This document shows positions 1 to 6,572 of a DNA stretch of 52,005 nucleotides, one piece after another. Under the pieces are notes generated by a model. It was not told the DNA's origin. It searched no databases and worked only from the letters and a program-made list of their open reading frames with translations. Source of the stretch: Lentisphaeria bacterium (GTDB lineage: Bacteria; Verrucomicrobiota; Lentisphaeria; Victivallales; UBA1829); assembly GCA_017456805.1 (NCBI GenBank), contig JAFTIQ010000014.1, positions 1-52,005 on the forward strand, written 5' to 3'. Position 1 is the stretch's first letter; each line of letters starts with the position of its first letter. The position numbers and the translations under genes were made by a program.

Positions 1-330
1 GAATCCTATTTCCGGGAAGATTGCGTGGCAGACACCGTTATCGCCGATATCGAAGAAATCTTTGATATCGTTGCGTCTTGCCCAGTCGCGGAGCGTCTTT
101 GCCTGCTCAGCGGTCTTGGAGTCTTTGGAGGGGGTGACGTGGTCGATCACAGCCTTGATTTTGGTGGGATCGAACACCCGGTCTTTGCCCCGTGCCACAA
201 GGTCATTGATCGCGATGGGGGTGGTGATTTCGTGACAGAACACTCTATCCAGGGAGAGGACGGAAACGCCCTCTGCCGGAGTGTCGATCAAGTGCGCATC
301 AAAAATTTTCTGAGCTAATGTTTTTCCCAT
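1..330 (-). CDS. leuC: 3-isopropylmalate dehydratase large subunit, partial (LeuC, aconitase family)
   Basis: Translating the minus strand from the ATG at 328-330 gives an open frame to the left edge (about 110 residues) beginning MGKTLAQKIFDAHL. It contains the RVFCHEITTPIAI and VIDHVTPSKDSKT stretches typical of the N-terminal part of the LeuC/homoaconitase family. The family isomerises 2-isopropylmalate to 3-isopropylmalate in leucine synthesis using a 4Fe-4S cluster; the cluster cysteines lie beyond the window. The start is 12 bases after the serS stop with a weak AGG site (AGGTTCTCTT-ATG), so it is probably the third gene of the rpiB-glyA/serS/leuC transcript. It could instead be a homoaconitase or methylmalate dehydratase relative; the fragment cannot separate these. 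Confidence 0.85.
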   Translation of the reverse strand, partial: MGKTLAQKIFDAHLIDTPAEGVSVLSLDRVFCHEITTPIAINDLVARGKDRVFDPTKIKAVIDHVTPSKDSKTAEQAKTLRDWARRNDIKDFFDIGDNGVCHAIFPEIGF

Positions 331-342
331 AAGAGAACCTCA

Positions 343-1590
343 TTACTTTTTTGCTTCGATCTTGTCGAAGCCGGTGTAGGGACGCAGAACTTCAGGGATC
401 ACAACAGATCCGTCTTCCTGCTGGTAGTTTTCCAACAGACAGATCACGCAGCGGTCGGTTGCAGCCGTTGCACTGATGGTATGAACATAACCTTTCTGAC
501 CGTCTTTTGTCTTGTAACGGATGTTCAGACGGCGGGACTGGAATTCTGTCAGGTTCGTGTTGGAGGTGAGTTCACGGTAGCCGTTGAAGCTGGGGAACCA
601 GCCTTCAATATCATACTTGCGGTATCCCGGTGCGCCCATGTCGCCGACGCAGACATCCACAACGTGGTAGGGGATTCCAAGTTTCTGGAGGATCAGTTCT
701 TCGTTTTCCAATGCAAACAGATGCTGCTTGACGGAGTCTTCCGGCATACAGAAAATGATCTGTTCGACTTTGTGGAATTCGTGGACACGGAAGATTCCGC
801 GGCTGGCTTTTCCATAGCTTCCGGATTCTGTACGGAAGCAGGGAGAGTGAGCGGTATAGCAGAGAGGAAGTGTTTCTGCTTCCAGAACTTCATCAGTGTG
901 ATAACCGACAAGGGTCTGCTCAGAGGTTCCGATCAATGCCAGATCATCCCGTTCGATTTTGTAAGTCTGATCAGCAAAGAAAGGAAGATATCCGGTTCCG
1001 AAAAGGGTCCGTTCCTTTGCAGCACTGGGGGTGATGAAGGGGGTGAACCCGCGTTTCATCAGCTCTGCTTTGATCCAGGTATACATGGCATCGCAAAGGA
1101 TCGCGCCTTTTCCTTTCCAGTAGTAGAAGCCGGACTGGGCAACTTTTGCACCGCGTTTGATGTCGAGAATGTCAAGAGATTCTCCCAGTTCAACGTGGTC
1201 TTTTACTTTGAATCCGAATTCGGGGATTTTGCCGACAACACGGATTTCCTTGTTTGCCTGATCGTCATCTCCATCGGGAACTTCCGGATCGAGAATGTTG
1301 GGCAGCCAGGAGAGTTTTTCATCCAGCAGAGCGCCGAGTTCCGCTTCTTTCTGTTCCAGGGCGGTGAGTTCTTCCTTCATCGCTTTGACCTGCTCGCGGG
1401 CTTCGGGGTTCTTTCCACATTCCTTGCTCAGACGGTTGCGTTCTGCGCGGAGCTGTTCCGCACGGGTCTGAACCGTGCGGCGTTCTGTATCGATCTGAGC
1501 GATCGCATCAATATCCGCATCAGAACCTCTGCGCTTGCAGTTGTCCTTGATAAACTGGGGATTTTCGCGGATGTATTTAATATCAATCAT
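343..1590 (-). CDS. serS: Seryl-tRNA synthetase
   Basis: This 415-residue cytoplasmic enzyme charges tRNA-Ser with serine. The N-terminal 110 residues form the long antiparallel coiled-coil arm that grips the tRNA (LSKECGKNPEAREQVKAMKEELTALEQKEAELGALL and flanks are heptad-like). The class II core follows: motif 2 around FRTESGSYGKASRGIFRVHE and motif 3 towards the C-terminus, where the usual GSG-x-A-x-x-R is replaced by SATAATDR with the arginine kept, followed by LLENYQQ. Length is normal for bacterial SerRS. The start is preceded by AGGTGAATC-ATG. It lies 19 bases downstream of the rpiB-glyA stop and 12 bases before leuC, so the three genes are likely co-transcribed. Confidence 0.96.
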   Translation of the reverse strand: MIDIKYIRENPQFIKDNCKRRGSDADIDAIAQIDTERRTVQTRAEQLRAERNRLSKECGKNPEAREQVKAMKEELTALEQKEAELGALLDEKLSWLPNILDPEVPDGDDDQANKEIRVVGKIPEFGFKVKDHVELGESLDILDIKRGAKVAQSGFYYWKGKGAILCDAMYTWIKAELMKRGFTPFITPSAAKERTLFGTGYLPFFADQTYKIERDDLALIGTSEQTLVGYHTDEVLEAETLPLCYTAHSPCFRTESGSYGKASRGIFRVHEFHKVEQIIFCMPEDSVKQHLFALENEELILQKLGIPYHVVDVCVGDMGAPGYRKYDIEGWFPSFNGYRELTSNTNLTEFQSRRLNIRYKTKDGQKGYVHTISATAATDRCVICLLENYQQEDGSVVIPEVLRPYTGFDKIEAKK

Positions 1591-1609
1591 GATTCACCTG
1601 AGCTTTCTG

Positions 1610-3325
1610 TTAGAACTGGGGCATGGGGAATGCTTTTGTGAATTCCGCCACTTCCTTGGCGATGGCTGCCAGTGCGGCATCATCATCTTTGTTTTCAACT
1701 GCACGGTTGATGAAATCGGCGATTTTGACCATTTCCGCTTCTTTCATGCCGCGGGTTGTGACAGCAGGAGTACCGACGCGGACACCGCTTGTGACGAAGG
1801 GTTTTTCCGGATCGAAGGGGATCATATTCTTGTTCAAGGTGATTCCTGCCTTGTCGCAAGCAATCTGAACTTCTTTTCCTGTGCAGCCTCTCGGACGGAG
1901 GTCAACAAGCATCAGGTGGTTATCGGTACCGCCGGAAACAATGCGGAAGCCTTTCTTGACCAGTTCATCAGCAAGAACTTTTGCGTTCTTGACCAGCTGT
2001 TCCTGATAGGCTTTGAATTCATCGCTCATGGCTTCCTTGAAGCAGACAGCCTTTGCCGCAATAACGTGTTCCAGAGGTCCGCCCTGAAGTCCGGGGAAAA
2101 CTTTGCTGTTGATCGCTTTGATATATTTTTCTTTGCAGAGGATCAAGCCGCCGCGGGGACCGCGCAAGGTCTTGTGTGTGGTCGTGGTGACAACATCGCA
2201 ATAGGGAACCGGGTTCGGGTGAAGTCCGGCTGCAACCAGACCGGCAATGTGTGCCATGTCAACAAAGAGAAACGCATTTGCTTTGTCGGCAATCTGACGG
2301 AGTCTTGCGAAATCAATGGTTCTGGGATATGCACTTGCACCGGCAAGAATCATGCGGGGCTTGCATTCCATTGCCATCGCTTCGATTTCATCATAATCAA
2401 TCTGTTCCGTTTCCTGAGAAACACCGTAGGGAACAATATTGTAGAGCTTTCCGGAGAAGTTCATGGGATGACCGTGGGTCAGGTGTCCGCCGTGATCAAG
2501 GCTCATGGCAAGGACGGTATCTCCGGGGTTGAGCAATGCAAAGTAAACAGCCATGTTTGCCTGGCTTCCTGCGTGGGGCTGAACGTTTGCAGCTTCCGCA
2601 CCGAAGAGTTTGCAGGCACGATCAATCGCAATCTGTTCCACCTGGTCAACATTGACACAGCCGCCGTAGTAACGCTTTCCGGGATATCCTTCCGCATACT
2701 TGTTGGTGAGGACACTTCCCTGAGCAGCGCGAACTGCTGTGCTGGTGAAGTTTTCGGAAGCAATCAGTTCGATTCCTTCATCCTGACGTTTTGCTTCGGC
2801 ATCGATGCAGGCTGCGATTTCAGGATCTGCAAAGCGGAGAGCTGCGATATCATCATAGCTGAGTTTTTCTGCTTTTTCCAGACGAGCCATGTGGCGGCCG
2901 CCTTCGAAAGATCCGTCGAGCCATGCGGTGATGATCTTTTCGATTTCTTCTTTCGTGACATAATCAGCGGGGATCACAAGGACGTTTGCGCTGTTGTGTG
3001 CGCGGCATGCGGAAGCGATTTTTTCATTGAAGCAGAGAGCTCCGCGGACATTGTGGAAACGGTTCGCGCAGATTCCCATTCCGACACCGGAACGGCAAAG
3101 AAGAATTCCGCGTTCCAGTTCTCCGAAAGAGACTGCACGGGCAAGTCCGACGCCGAAATCACTGTAATCATCCAGGGGATCGAATACGGTCGGACCATAG
3201 TCCAGAACTTCGTATCCCTGAGCGGTCAGAGTTGCGGAAATTTCTTTTTTCAGTTCAAATCCACCGTGATCAGCAGCGATCCCGATTCTCTTGTCATCTT
3301 TGTTCCAGTCAGTGATAGCTTTCAT
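1610..3325 (-). CDS. Fused ribose-5-phosphate isomerase B / serine hydroxymethyltransferase
   Basis: One uninterrupted 571-residue frame joins two enzymes. Residues 1 to about 145 are RpiB/LacAB-like: IAADHGG at 16-22, and [16 protein letters not shown] with the catalytic-type cysteine at about 77. Residues from about 150 to 571 are a full serine hydroxymethyltransferase: IELIASENF, the [11 protein letters not shown] loop, and [14 protein letters not shown] with the PLP lysine at about 385. RpiB interconverts ribose- and ribulose-5-phosphate; SHMT converts serine and tetrahydrofolate to glycine and methylene-tetrahydrofolate. The ATG at 3325 has AGGAAG 9 bases upstream and lies downstream of a good promoter. 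A longer open frame continuing upstream to 3586 runs antisense through the tRNA-Gly gene and is not coding. RpiB and GlyA genes are neighbours in some bacteria; a fusion is unusual. Confidence 0.95.
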   Translation of the reverse strand: MKAITDWNKDDKRIGIAADHGGFELKKEISATLTAQGYEVLDYGPTVFDPLDDYSDFGVGLARAVSFGELERGILLCRSGVGMGICANRFHNVRGALCFNEKIASACRAHNSANVLVIPADYVTKEEIEKIITAWLDGSFEGGRHMARLEKAEKLSYDDIAALRFADPEIAACIDAEAKRQDEGIELIASENFTSTAVRAAQGSVLTNKYAEGYPGKRYYGGCVNVDQVEQIAIDRACKLFGAEAANVQPHAGSQANMAVYFALLNPGDTVLAMSLDHGGHLTHGHPMNFSGKLYNIVPYGVSQETEQIDYDEIEAMAMECKPRMILAGASAYPRTIDFARLRQIADKANAFLFVDMAHIAGLVAAGLHPNPVPYCDVVTTTTHKTLRGPRGGLILCKEKYIKAINSKVFPGLQGGPLEHVIAAKAVCFKEAMSDEFKAYQEQLVKNAKVLADELVKKGFRIVSGGTDNHLMLVDLRPRGCTGKEVQIACDKAGITLNKNMIPFDPEKPFVTSGVRVGTPAVTTRGMKEAEMVKIADFINRAVENKDDDAALAAIAKEVAEFTKAFPMPQF

Positions 3326-3390
3326 TGTCCGGATCTTCCTTTCTTGATTATGGTTTTGAATTGTTTTTATCTTCTTTTTAAACAAAAGAT

Positions 3391-3418
3391 AATATATATC
3401 TTTATTCTGAAAAATCAA
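3391..3418 (-). promoter_or_regulatory. Promoter of rpiB-glyA/serS/leuC
   Basis: On the minus strand, TTGATT (3418-3413) and TATATT (3396-3391) are separated by 16 bases. Transcription should begin near 3384, giving a 5' leader of about 60 bases before the ATG at 3325. Confidence 0.7.
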
Positions 3419-3472
3419 GGGTTTTCTTTTTTTTGAACCTTTGAAAATATTGAAAAAAAACGAAATATTGAC

Positions 3473-3500
3473 TTGAAAGATAAAATAGTTGGAGTATATT
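3473..3500 (+). promoter_or_regulatory. Promoter of tRNA-Gly
   Basis: TTGAAA (3473-3478) and TATATT (3495-3500) are 16 bases apart. The predicted start near 3507 is about five bases before the mature tRNA 5' end. Confidence 0.8.
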
Positions 3501-3511
3501 ACAAACGATTT

Positions 3512-3585
3512 GCGGGTGTAGCACAATGGTAGTGCACCAGCTTCCCAAGCTGAGGACGAGGGTTCGATTCCCTTCACCCGCTCCA
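3512..3585 (+). tRNA. tRNA-Gly(CCC)
   Basis: This 74-base gene includes an encoded CCA. The acceptor stem GCGGGTG pairs with CACCCGC, the T arm is GAGGG-TTCGATT-CCCTT, and the anticodon loop TTCCCAA gives anticodon CCC, reading GGG. It closely matches the known bacterial tRNA-Gly(CCC) layout. The CCA is followed at once by a run of seven T, which may serve as the transcription terminator. Confidence 0.96.
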
Positions 3586-3780
3586 TTTTTTTCGTTCAGT
3601 CGGGATCAGATATTCCTGTATTTTGTGGATATCATCTTTTGATACCCCTTTCATGACAGCTGACCCGGCGGCGCAATCTCTTACCTTCTGCCGGACAGCC
3701 TGGAACCGTGCATATTTCTCATTTGCAAATTCTTTGATAAAGTTCTGACGGAAACTTTCAATTTGAGCTTGATCAATCAT
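3574..3780 (-). CDS. Small hypothetical protein (68 aa)
   Basis: A 68-residue frame starts [18 protein letters not shown] and ends inside the 3' end of the oppositely oriented tRNA-Gly gene. It is largely helical and rich in charged residues, with [13 protein letters not shown] near the end. No family was recognised. The ATG follows AAAGGGGCGAAAG, a plausible ribosome site, and 20-35 bases upstream lies TTGACTTTTTCTGAT, an element repeated upstream of the Panacea gene. The 12-base overlap with a tRNA is a caution against a functional gene, but the ribosome site and shared leader argue for it. Confidence 0.5.
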   Translation of the reverse strand: MIDQAQIESFRQNFIKEFANEKYARFQAVRQKVRDCAAGSAVMKGVSKDDIHKIQEYLIPTERKKWSG

Positions 3781-3825
3781 CTTTCGCCCCTTTCTTTTCT
3801 AATCAGAAAAAGTCAAATCAGGCAC

Positions 3826-3857
3826 AAAAAAAGAGTCCGGCATCTTCTGCCGAACTC
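3826..3857 (-). terminator. Rho-independent terminator (distal)
   Basis: Read on the minus strand, GAGT-t-CGGCA / TGCCG-g-ACTC forms a nine-pair hairpin with one mismatch and a 5-base loop, followed by seven T. It is the second terminator in line after the toxin-antitoxin pair and also insulates the 68-residue gene. Confidence 0.8.
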
Positions 3858-3896
3858 CTAAGTTTTCCTTTACAAGTTCCATCAAATCGGTTACAT

Positions 3897-3931
3897 GTCC
3901 GACTGGTCAGACATAGTCCGACCAGTCAGAA
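3897..3931. repeat. Direct repeat containing an inverted repeat
   Basis: GTCCGACTGGTCAGAC (3897-3912) and GTCCGACCAGTCAGAA (3916-3931) are near-identical copies 19 bases apart. Within them GACTGGTC (3901-3908) and GACCAGTC (3920-3927) are exact inverted repeats separated by 11 bases. It sits between the two terminators and lacks a downstream T-run on either strand, so it is not a simple terminator. A protein-binding site is possible. Confidence 0.55.
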
Positions 3932-3939
3932 AAAAACAC

Positions 3940-3965
3940 AAAAAAAGCCGGGAGAATATCCCGGC
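3940..3965 (-). terminator. Rho-independent terminator of the Panacea/toxin pair
   Basis: On the minus strand GCCGGGA-TATTC-TCCCGGC is a perfect seven-pair hairpin followed by seven T, located 15 bases after the stop at 3981. Confidence 0.92.
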
Positions 3966-3980
3966 TGGAAATGTAATAAT

Positions 3981-4406
3981 TTACTTTGAGGTACATTGAA
4001 TCAGGGCATTTTTTATTTTCTGTGGAACTTGTCTGCTTAAAATCACTCCATTCACAATAGCTTTACATATTGAAGATGGCATATCTGTTTTTCTATTTGA
4101 ATTTATAGATGCAAAAGATTTCTCAAACTCCATCTTTGAATATTTTACTGGTGTATTACAGTCTATGACAGAATCATGATCCAATTCAGGGTAATCTTCC
4201 GGAGATATTTTCACTAAAGTCTCTGGTTTTTCTTTGTTGTAAAATATTCTTTTTTCCGCTTTTTCTATACCGGAAGTAATTACTCCAAATACTATCAATT
4301 CAGAACATGTCGGATCCGGATTCAAAACAACCAAATAATGTGATTTACTGCTATAAATTTCACGATGTTGAATAAAATAAACAACCCCTTGATATAAATC
4401 TTTCAT
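3981..4406 (-). CDS. Candidate MazF/PemK-like toxin paired with Panacea antitoxin
   Basis: This 141-residue protein starts MKDLYQGVVYFI, 15 bases after the Panacea antitoxin gene and with the same terminator. The N-terminal half has the beta-rich pattern of the MazF/PemK SH3-like barrel: GVVYF, then SHYLVVLNPDP where MazF has the RPxLVV strand, then LIVFGVITSGI where MazF has the PITS strand. The usual RP pair is SH here, so catalytic competence as an RNase is uncertain. The C-terminal 50 residues (MPSSICKAIVNGVILSRQVPQKIKNAL is helical) are not part of a typical MazF. The function is inferred from fold-like pattern and position; it could be an unrelated toxin family. Confidence 0.55.
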   Translation of the reverse strand: MKDLYQGVVYFIQHREIYSSKSHYLVVLNPDPTCSELIVFGVITSGIEKAEKRIFYNKEKPETLVKISPEDYPELDHDSVIDCNTPVKYSKMEFEKSFASINSNRKTDMPSSICKAIVNGVILSRQVPQKIKNALIQCTSK

Positions 4407-4421
4407 TTTAAGAATCCAACA

Positions 4422-4985
4422 CTACCCAATATATGCTTCAGTAAAAAATTCTTTATTACTCTGAACTCTTGCCTCATCGGCATTACAATATTCTGATTTT
4501 TCCGGTGCCTGTAAAAAGAAATCTTCCAACGCCATCCAGCTTCTGGAGAAAATCTTCAGTTTTTCTTCATGTTTTTTCCATTCAGGAAATTCATGTGAAT
4601 ATTTCACAAGATTCTTTACAGTTTCTGTTATTTTCCATGCAACTTCCAATGCTTCTATATCTGTTTCAGAAAAAACATCCCGGTCAACATCTTTCAGGGA
4701 ATATATGCGAAGATCATTTTTGGGTTTTAAGTATGCAGCAGCATATTCCGAATATTGATCCGGAATTGAAATAAATTCAATTACCTGTTTTGTTGCAGAA
4801 GCTACCGGACCATATTGCATAGCCAAATAGTTATCATTCGTAATCATTCTTCCGTACATACGCATGTGATAGCGGTCTGCAAAAAATATTAATTTCAAGA
4901 TATGCAATTTCGTCAGTTGATTACTTGATTTTCTGGCAAAAAAATTCACTGCCTGAATAATTTTTTCATAATCTGGTCTCAACAT
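4422..4985 (-). CDS. Panacea/SocA-domain (DUF4065) antitoxin
   Basis: This 187-residue protein carries the Panacea signature in its first half: LTKLHILKLIFFADRYHMRMYG (about residues 24-45), then NDNYLAMQYGPVAS, closely matching the K-L-H-L-L-K-L-x-Y-F-A-D and MxYGPVPS motifs of SocA/GepA proteins. Panacea domains neutralise diverse toxin partners encoded next to them, and SocA acts as a proteolytic adaptor. Here it is the first gene of a two-gene unit, antitoxin before toxin, with a 15-base gap. The leader has a good promoter, and the TTGACTTTTTCTGATAAGTCAGCAA stretch just upstream has hairpin potential (TTGACT/AGTCA). The C-terminal half (from about 110) is unique and would carry partner specificity. 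Confidence 0.85.
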   Translation of the reverse strand: MLRPDYEKIIQAVNFFARKSSNQLTKLHILKLIFFADRYHMRMYGRMITNDNYLAMQYGPVASATKQVIEFISIPDQYSEYAAAYLKPKNDLRIYSLKDVDRDVFSETDIEALEVAWKITETVKNLVKYSHEFPEWKKHEEKLKIFSRSWMALEDFFLQAPEKSEYCNADEARVQSNKEFFTEAYIG

Positions 4986-5037
4986 CTCTTTTCAACCTCT
5001 CTTCATGTTGCTGACTTATCAGAAAAAGTCAACCACT

Positions 5038-5067
5038 ATAATAGACACCGGAAAACTTAAAAATCAA
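5038..5067 (-). promoter_or_regulatory. Promoter of the Panacea/toxin pair
   Basis: On the minus strand TTGATT (5067-5062) and TATTAT (5043-5038) are 18 bases apart, about 50 bases upstream of the start codon at 4985. Confidence 0.6.
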
Positions 5068-5107
5068 GCAATATGTTTGAAAATTTTTGAAAAAATATAA
5101 AAACCTG

Positions 5108-5281
5108 TCATGGATTCGAAAAAACAAGTTCTTCCTTCAGCAATGCCATAAAAGATCCATTCTGTGATTTATCTTTGCTATAAAAACAAATTGTATTTTC
5201 ATCAACCTTGATAATTTCAAGATCTTCGTTTTTGATTTTATATTCTTCAATGGCAATTTTTTTGACATCTTCAATCGTCAT
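5108..5281 (-). CDS. Very small hypothetical protein (57 aa)
   Basis: A 57-residue frame, MTIEDVKKIAIEEYKIKN and onwards, ends at 5108. It is shorter than most gene-finder cut-offs but has an excellent ribosome site (GGAGGTGAACAA-ATG) and an ideal promoter (TTGACA-N17-TATATT). The N-terminus resembles that of the 74-residue protein upstream (MTLEEAKIKVLKN), and the two leaders share a 20-base element. The pattern of an N-terminal helix followed by short strands (IIKVDENTICFYS) recalls small immunity-type proteins, but no family was recognised and that reading is a guess. Confidence 0.75.
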   Translation of the reverse strand: MTIEDVKKIAIEEYKIKNEDLEIIKVDENTICFYSKDKSQNGSFMALLKEELVFSNP

Positions 5282-5304
5282 TTGTTCACCTCCACAACTC
5301 CGTT

Positions 5305-5333
5305 AATATAATCGTCAATTTTTAACTTGTCAA
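5305..5333 (-). promoter_or_regulatory. Promoter of the 57-aa gene
   Basis: On the minus strand TTGACA (5333-5328) and TATATT (5310-5305) are separated by exactly 17 bases. The leader runs about 17 bases to the GGAGG ribosome site. Confidence 0.85.
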
Positions 5334-5474
5334 CCCTCATCAGAAAAGTATTACTATTTTCTGCTAATTCAAAATAATCCAAAACATTAGTTTTATTTGA
5401 TTGAATCCAGTAAAATTAAATACAAGAAAAACGCCAGCCAAGAAAAAATATATTTTATTTGCTGTTTTTCATTT

Positions 5475-5699
5475 TCATTCCCCTTTTTCTTCGCTCAATG
5501 TCTTATATTTCAAATGAGCGTAATCAGGATAGAAAAACCAGAACAGACTCCCATCCTTCTTTCTGATCGCTGGAGGACGTGCATCTATCTCTTCATCATC
5601 ATGACAGAACACCCAAAAAGCCTCAAATTCAGCAATTGTTCCAATTTTCTTTATCCAGCCATTTTTCAGAACTTTTATTTTAGCTTCTTCTAAGGTCAT
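5475..5699 (-). CDS. Small hypothetical protein (74 aa), immunity-like
   Basis: This 74-residue protein begins MTLEEAKIKVLKNGWIKKIG, followed by EFEAFWVFCHDDEE and an RKKDGSLFWFFYPD strand. Helix, then FWVF strand, then K-x-D-G-x-x-x-F-F is the order seen in small immunity proteins such as Imm35-like families, but the match is only by pattern. The ATG has GAGGG seven bases upstream. Its leader carries GTAACACTTTTCTGATGAGGG, nearly the same as the element upstream of the 57-residue gene, suggesting tandem duplication. Confidence 0.65.
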   Translation of the reverse strand: MTLEEAKIKVLKNGWIKKIGTIAEFEAFWVFCHDDEEIDARPPAIRKKDGSLFWFFYPDYAHLKYKTLSEEKGE

Positions 5700-5781
5700 T
5701 TTGTTTCCCTCGGTTTACAAGACTCATTTGCTATATCACTGAATTTCAAATCGTCCCCCCTCATCAGAAAAGTGTTACAAG

Positions 5782-6021
5782 TCAATAAGGCTCCCCATCA
5801 TAAGGTTTTATAGCCTTCAGCTCTTCTTCTGTAAGATCTTCCTCAAAAAGATACGAACGTGGGAAACTCTTATTTTCTTCCCTCATCATAGTTTTCAAAT
5901 CTTCAGGACATGACTTAAAAACAAACTGTTCGCAAATACTTGTCTTTGTTTTAACAAGTTTCACATAGCCTTTTTCTATCCACTCAGGCAAATGATAATT
6001 TGGACCAACGAAATAGTTCAT
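5782..6021 (-). CDS. Small hypothetical protein (79 aa)
   Basis: A 79-residue acidic protein starting MNYFVGPNYHLPEWIEKGYV, with a C-terminal EEDLTEEELKAIKPYDGEP. No family was recognised. GAGGAG lies eight bases before the ATG and the gene has its own strong promoter (TTGACA-N17-TATATT). It is the first of three consecutive minus-strand small genes, each with its own leader rather than overlapping as in an operon. Confidence 0.7.
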   Translation of the reverse strand: MNYFVGPNYHLPEWIEKGYVKLVKTKTSICEQFVFKSCPEDLKTMMREENKSFPRSYLFEEDLTEEELKAIKPYDGEPY

Positions 6022-6047
6022 TTCAAAATCTCCTCAATTCCATTGAT

Positions 6048-6076
6048 AATATACGCTGGAGATTTGCTTTTGTCAA
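6048..6076 (-). promoter_or_regulatory. Promoter of the 79-aa gene
   Basis: On the minus strand TTGACA (6076-6071) and TATATT (6053-6048) are 17 bases apart. Confidence 0.85.
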
Positions 6077-6157
6077 ACAAATTTGCGGTGAAGATCGTCA
6101 CTAAACACTGTATCGCGCGAAAAACATTTATTACTGTTGATCTCCATTTGAAATAAC

Positions 6158-6185
6158 TTGACAAAATACAAAACCGTGCTATTTT
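6158..6185 (+). promoter_or_regulatory. Promoter of the 111-aa membrane protein
   Basis: TTGACA (6158-6163) and TATTTT (6180-6185) are 16 bases apart; the AAGGAG ribosome site is at 6211-6216 and the ATG at 6226. Confidence 0.75.
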
Positions 6186-6225
6186 AAATCGTTTACTTAT
6201 CTGTCATCATAAGGAGATTTCAATC

Positions 6226-6561
6226 ATGAACACGAATAATAATTTACCGGGGCAGAAATGCGGATTCGGGATCACATGTCTGGTTTTTGCTTGTATTTAT
6301 GCTCTGTGCAAACCGGGAACGATTTTTGCCTGTATGATTGCTGCAAGATGGGGAGTCCGTCAAATGGTTCTTGTGCAGCAAGGATATAATTTCGTGGTCA
6401 GTCTTCTCCTGATCGCAACTATCCTCTTTGCAATGATCTCATTCTGGAAAAAGGAAAAACCGCTCCTGGGATGTCTCGGACTGCTCTTTGTTTCCGTGGT
6501 CAGTTTGATCATGTCCGTAGGCGGTTTTATCAGTGTTATGGTTCAGCTCCCGCCGGAATGA
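6226..6561 (+). CDS. Small membrane protein (111 aa), unknown
   Basis: A 111-residue hydrophobic protein with about three membrane spans: near residues 14-38 (ITCLVFACIYALC and the following segment), 54-72 (FVVSLLLIATILFAMIS) and 82-106 (LGLLFVSVVSLIMSV). No family was recognised. A good promoter and an AAGGAG site nine bases before the ATG support expression. It ends 11 bases from the convergent gene that stops at 6573. Confidence 0.75.
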   Translation: MNTNNNLPGQKCGFGITCLVFACIYALCKPGTIFACMIAARWGVRQMVLVQQGYNFVVSLLLIATILFAMISFWKKEKPLLGCLGLLFVSVVSLIMSVGGFISVMVQLPPE

Positions 6562-6572
6562 TTGGAGGAACC

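Noticed and set aside
1535..3436. A 633-residue plus-strand open frame over glyA and a 386-residue one over serS
   Set aside because: They are antisense shadows of clearly recognised enzymes with Cys- and Phe-rich composition and no ribosome site.
3326..3586. N-terminal extension of RpiB-GlyA up to 3586, beginning [20 protein letters not shown]
   Set aside because: This extension is the antisense translation of tRNA-Gly(CCC), a well-known false prediction, and it lies upstream of the promoter and ribosome site used for 3325.
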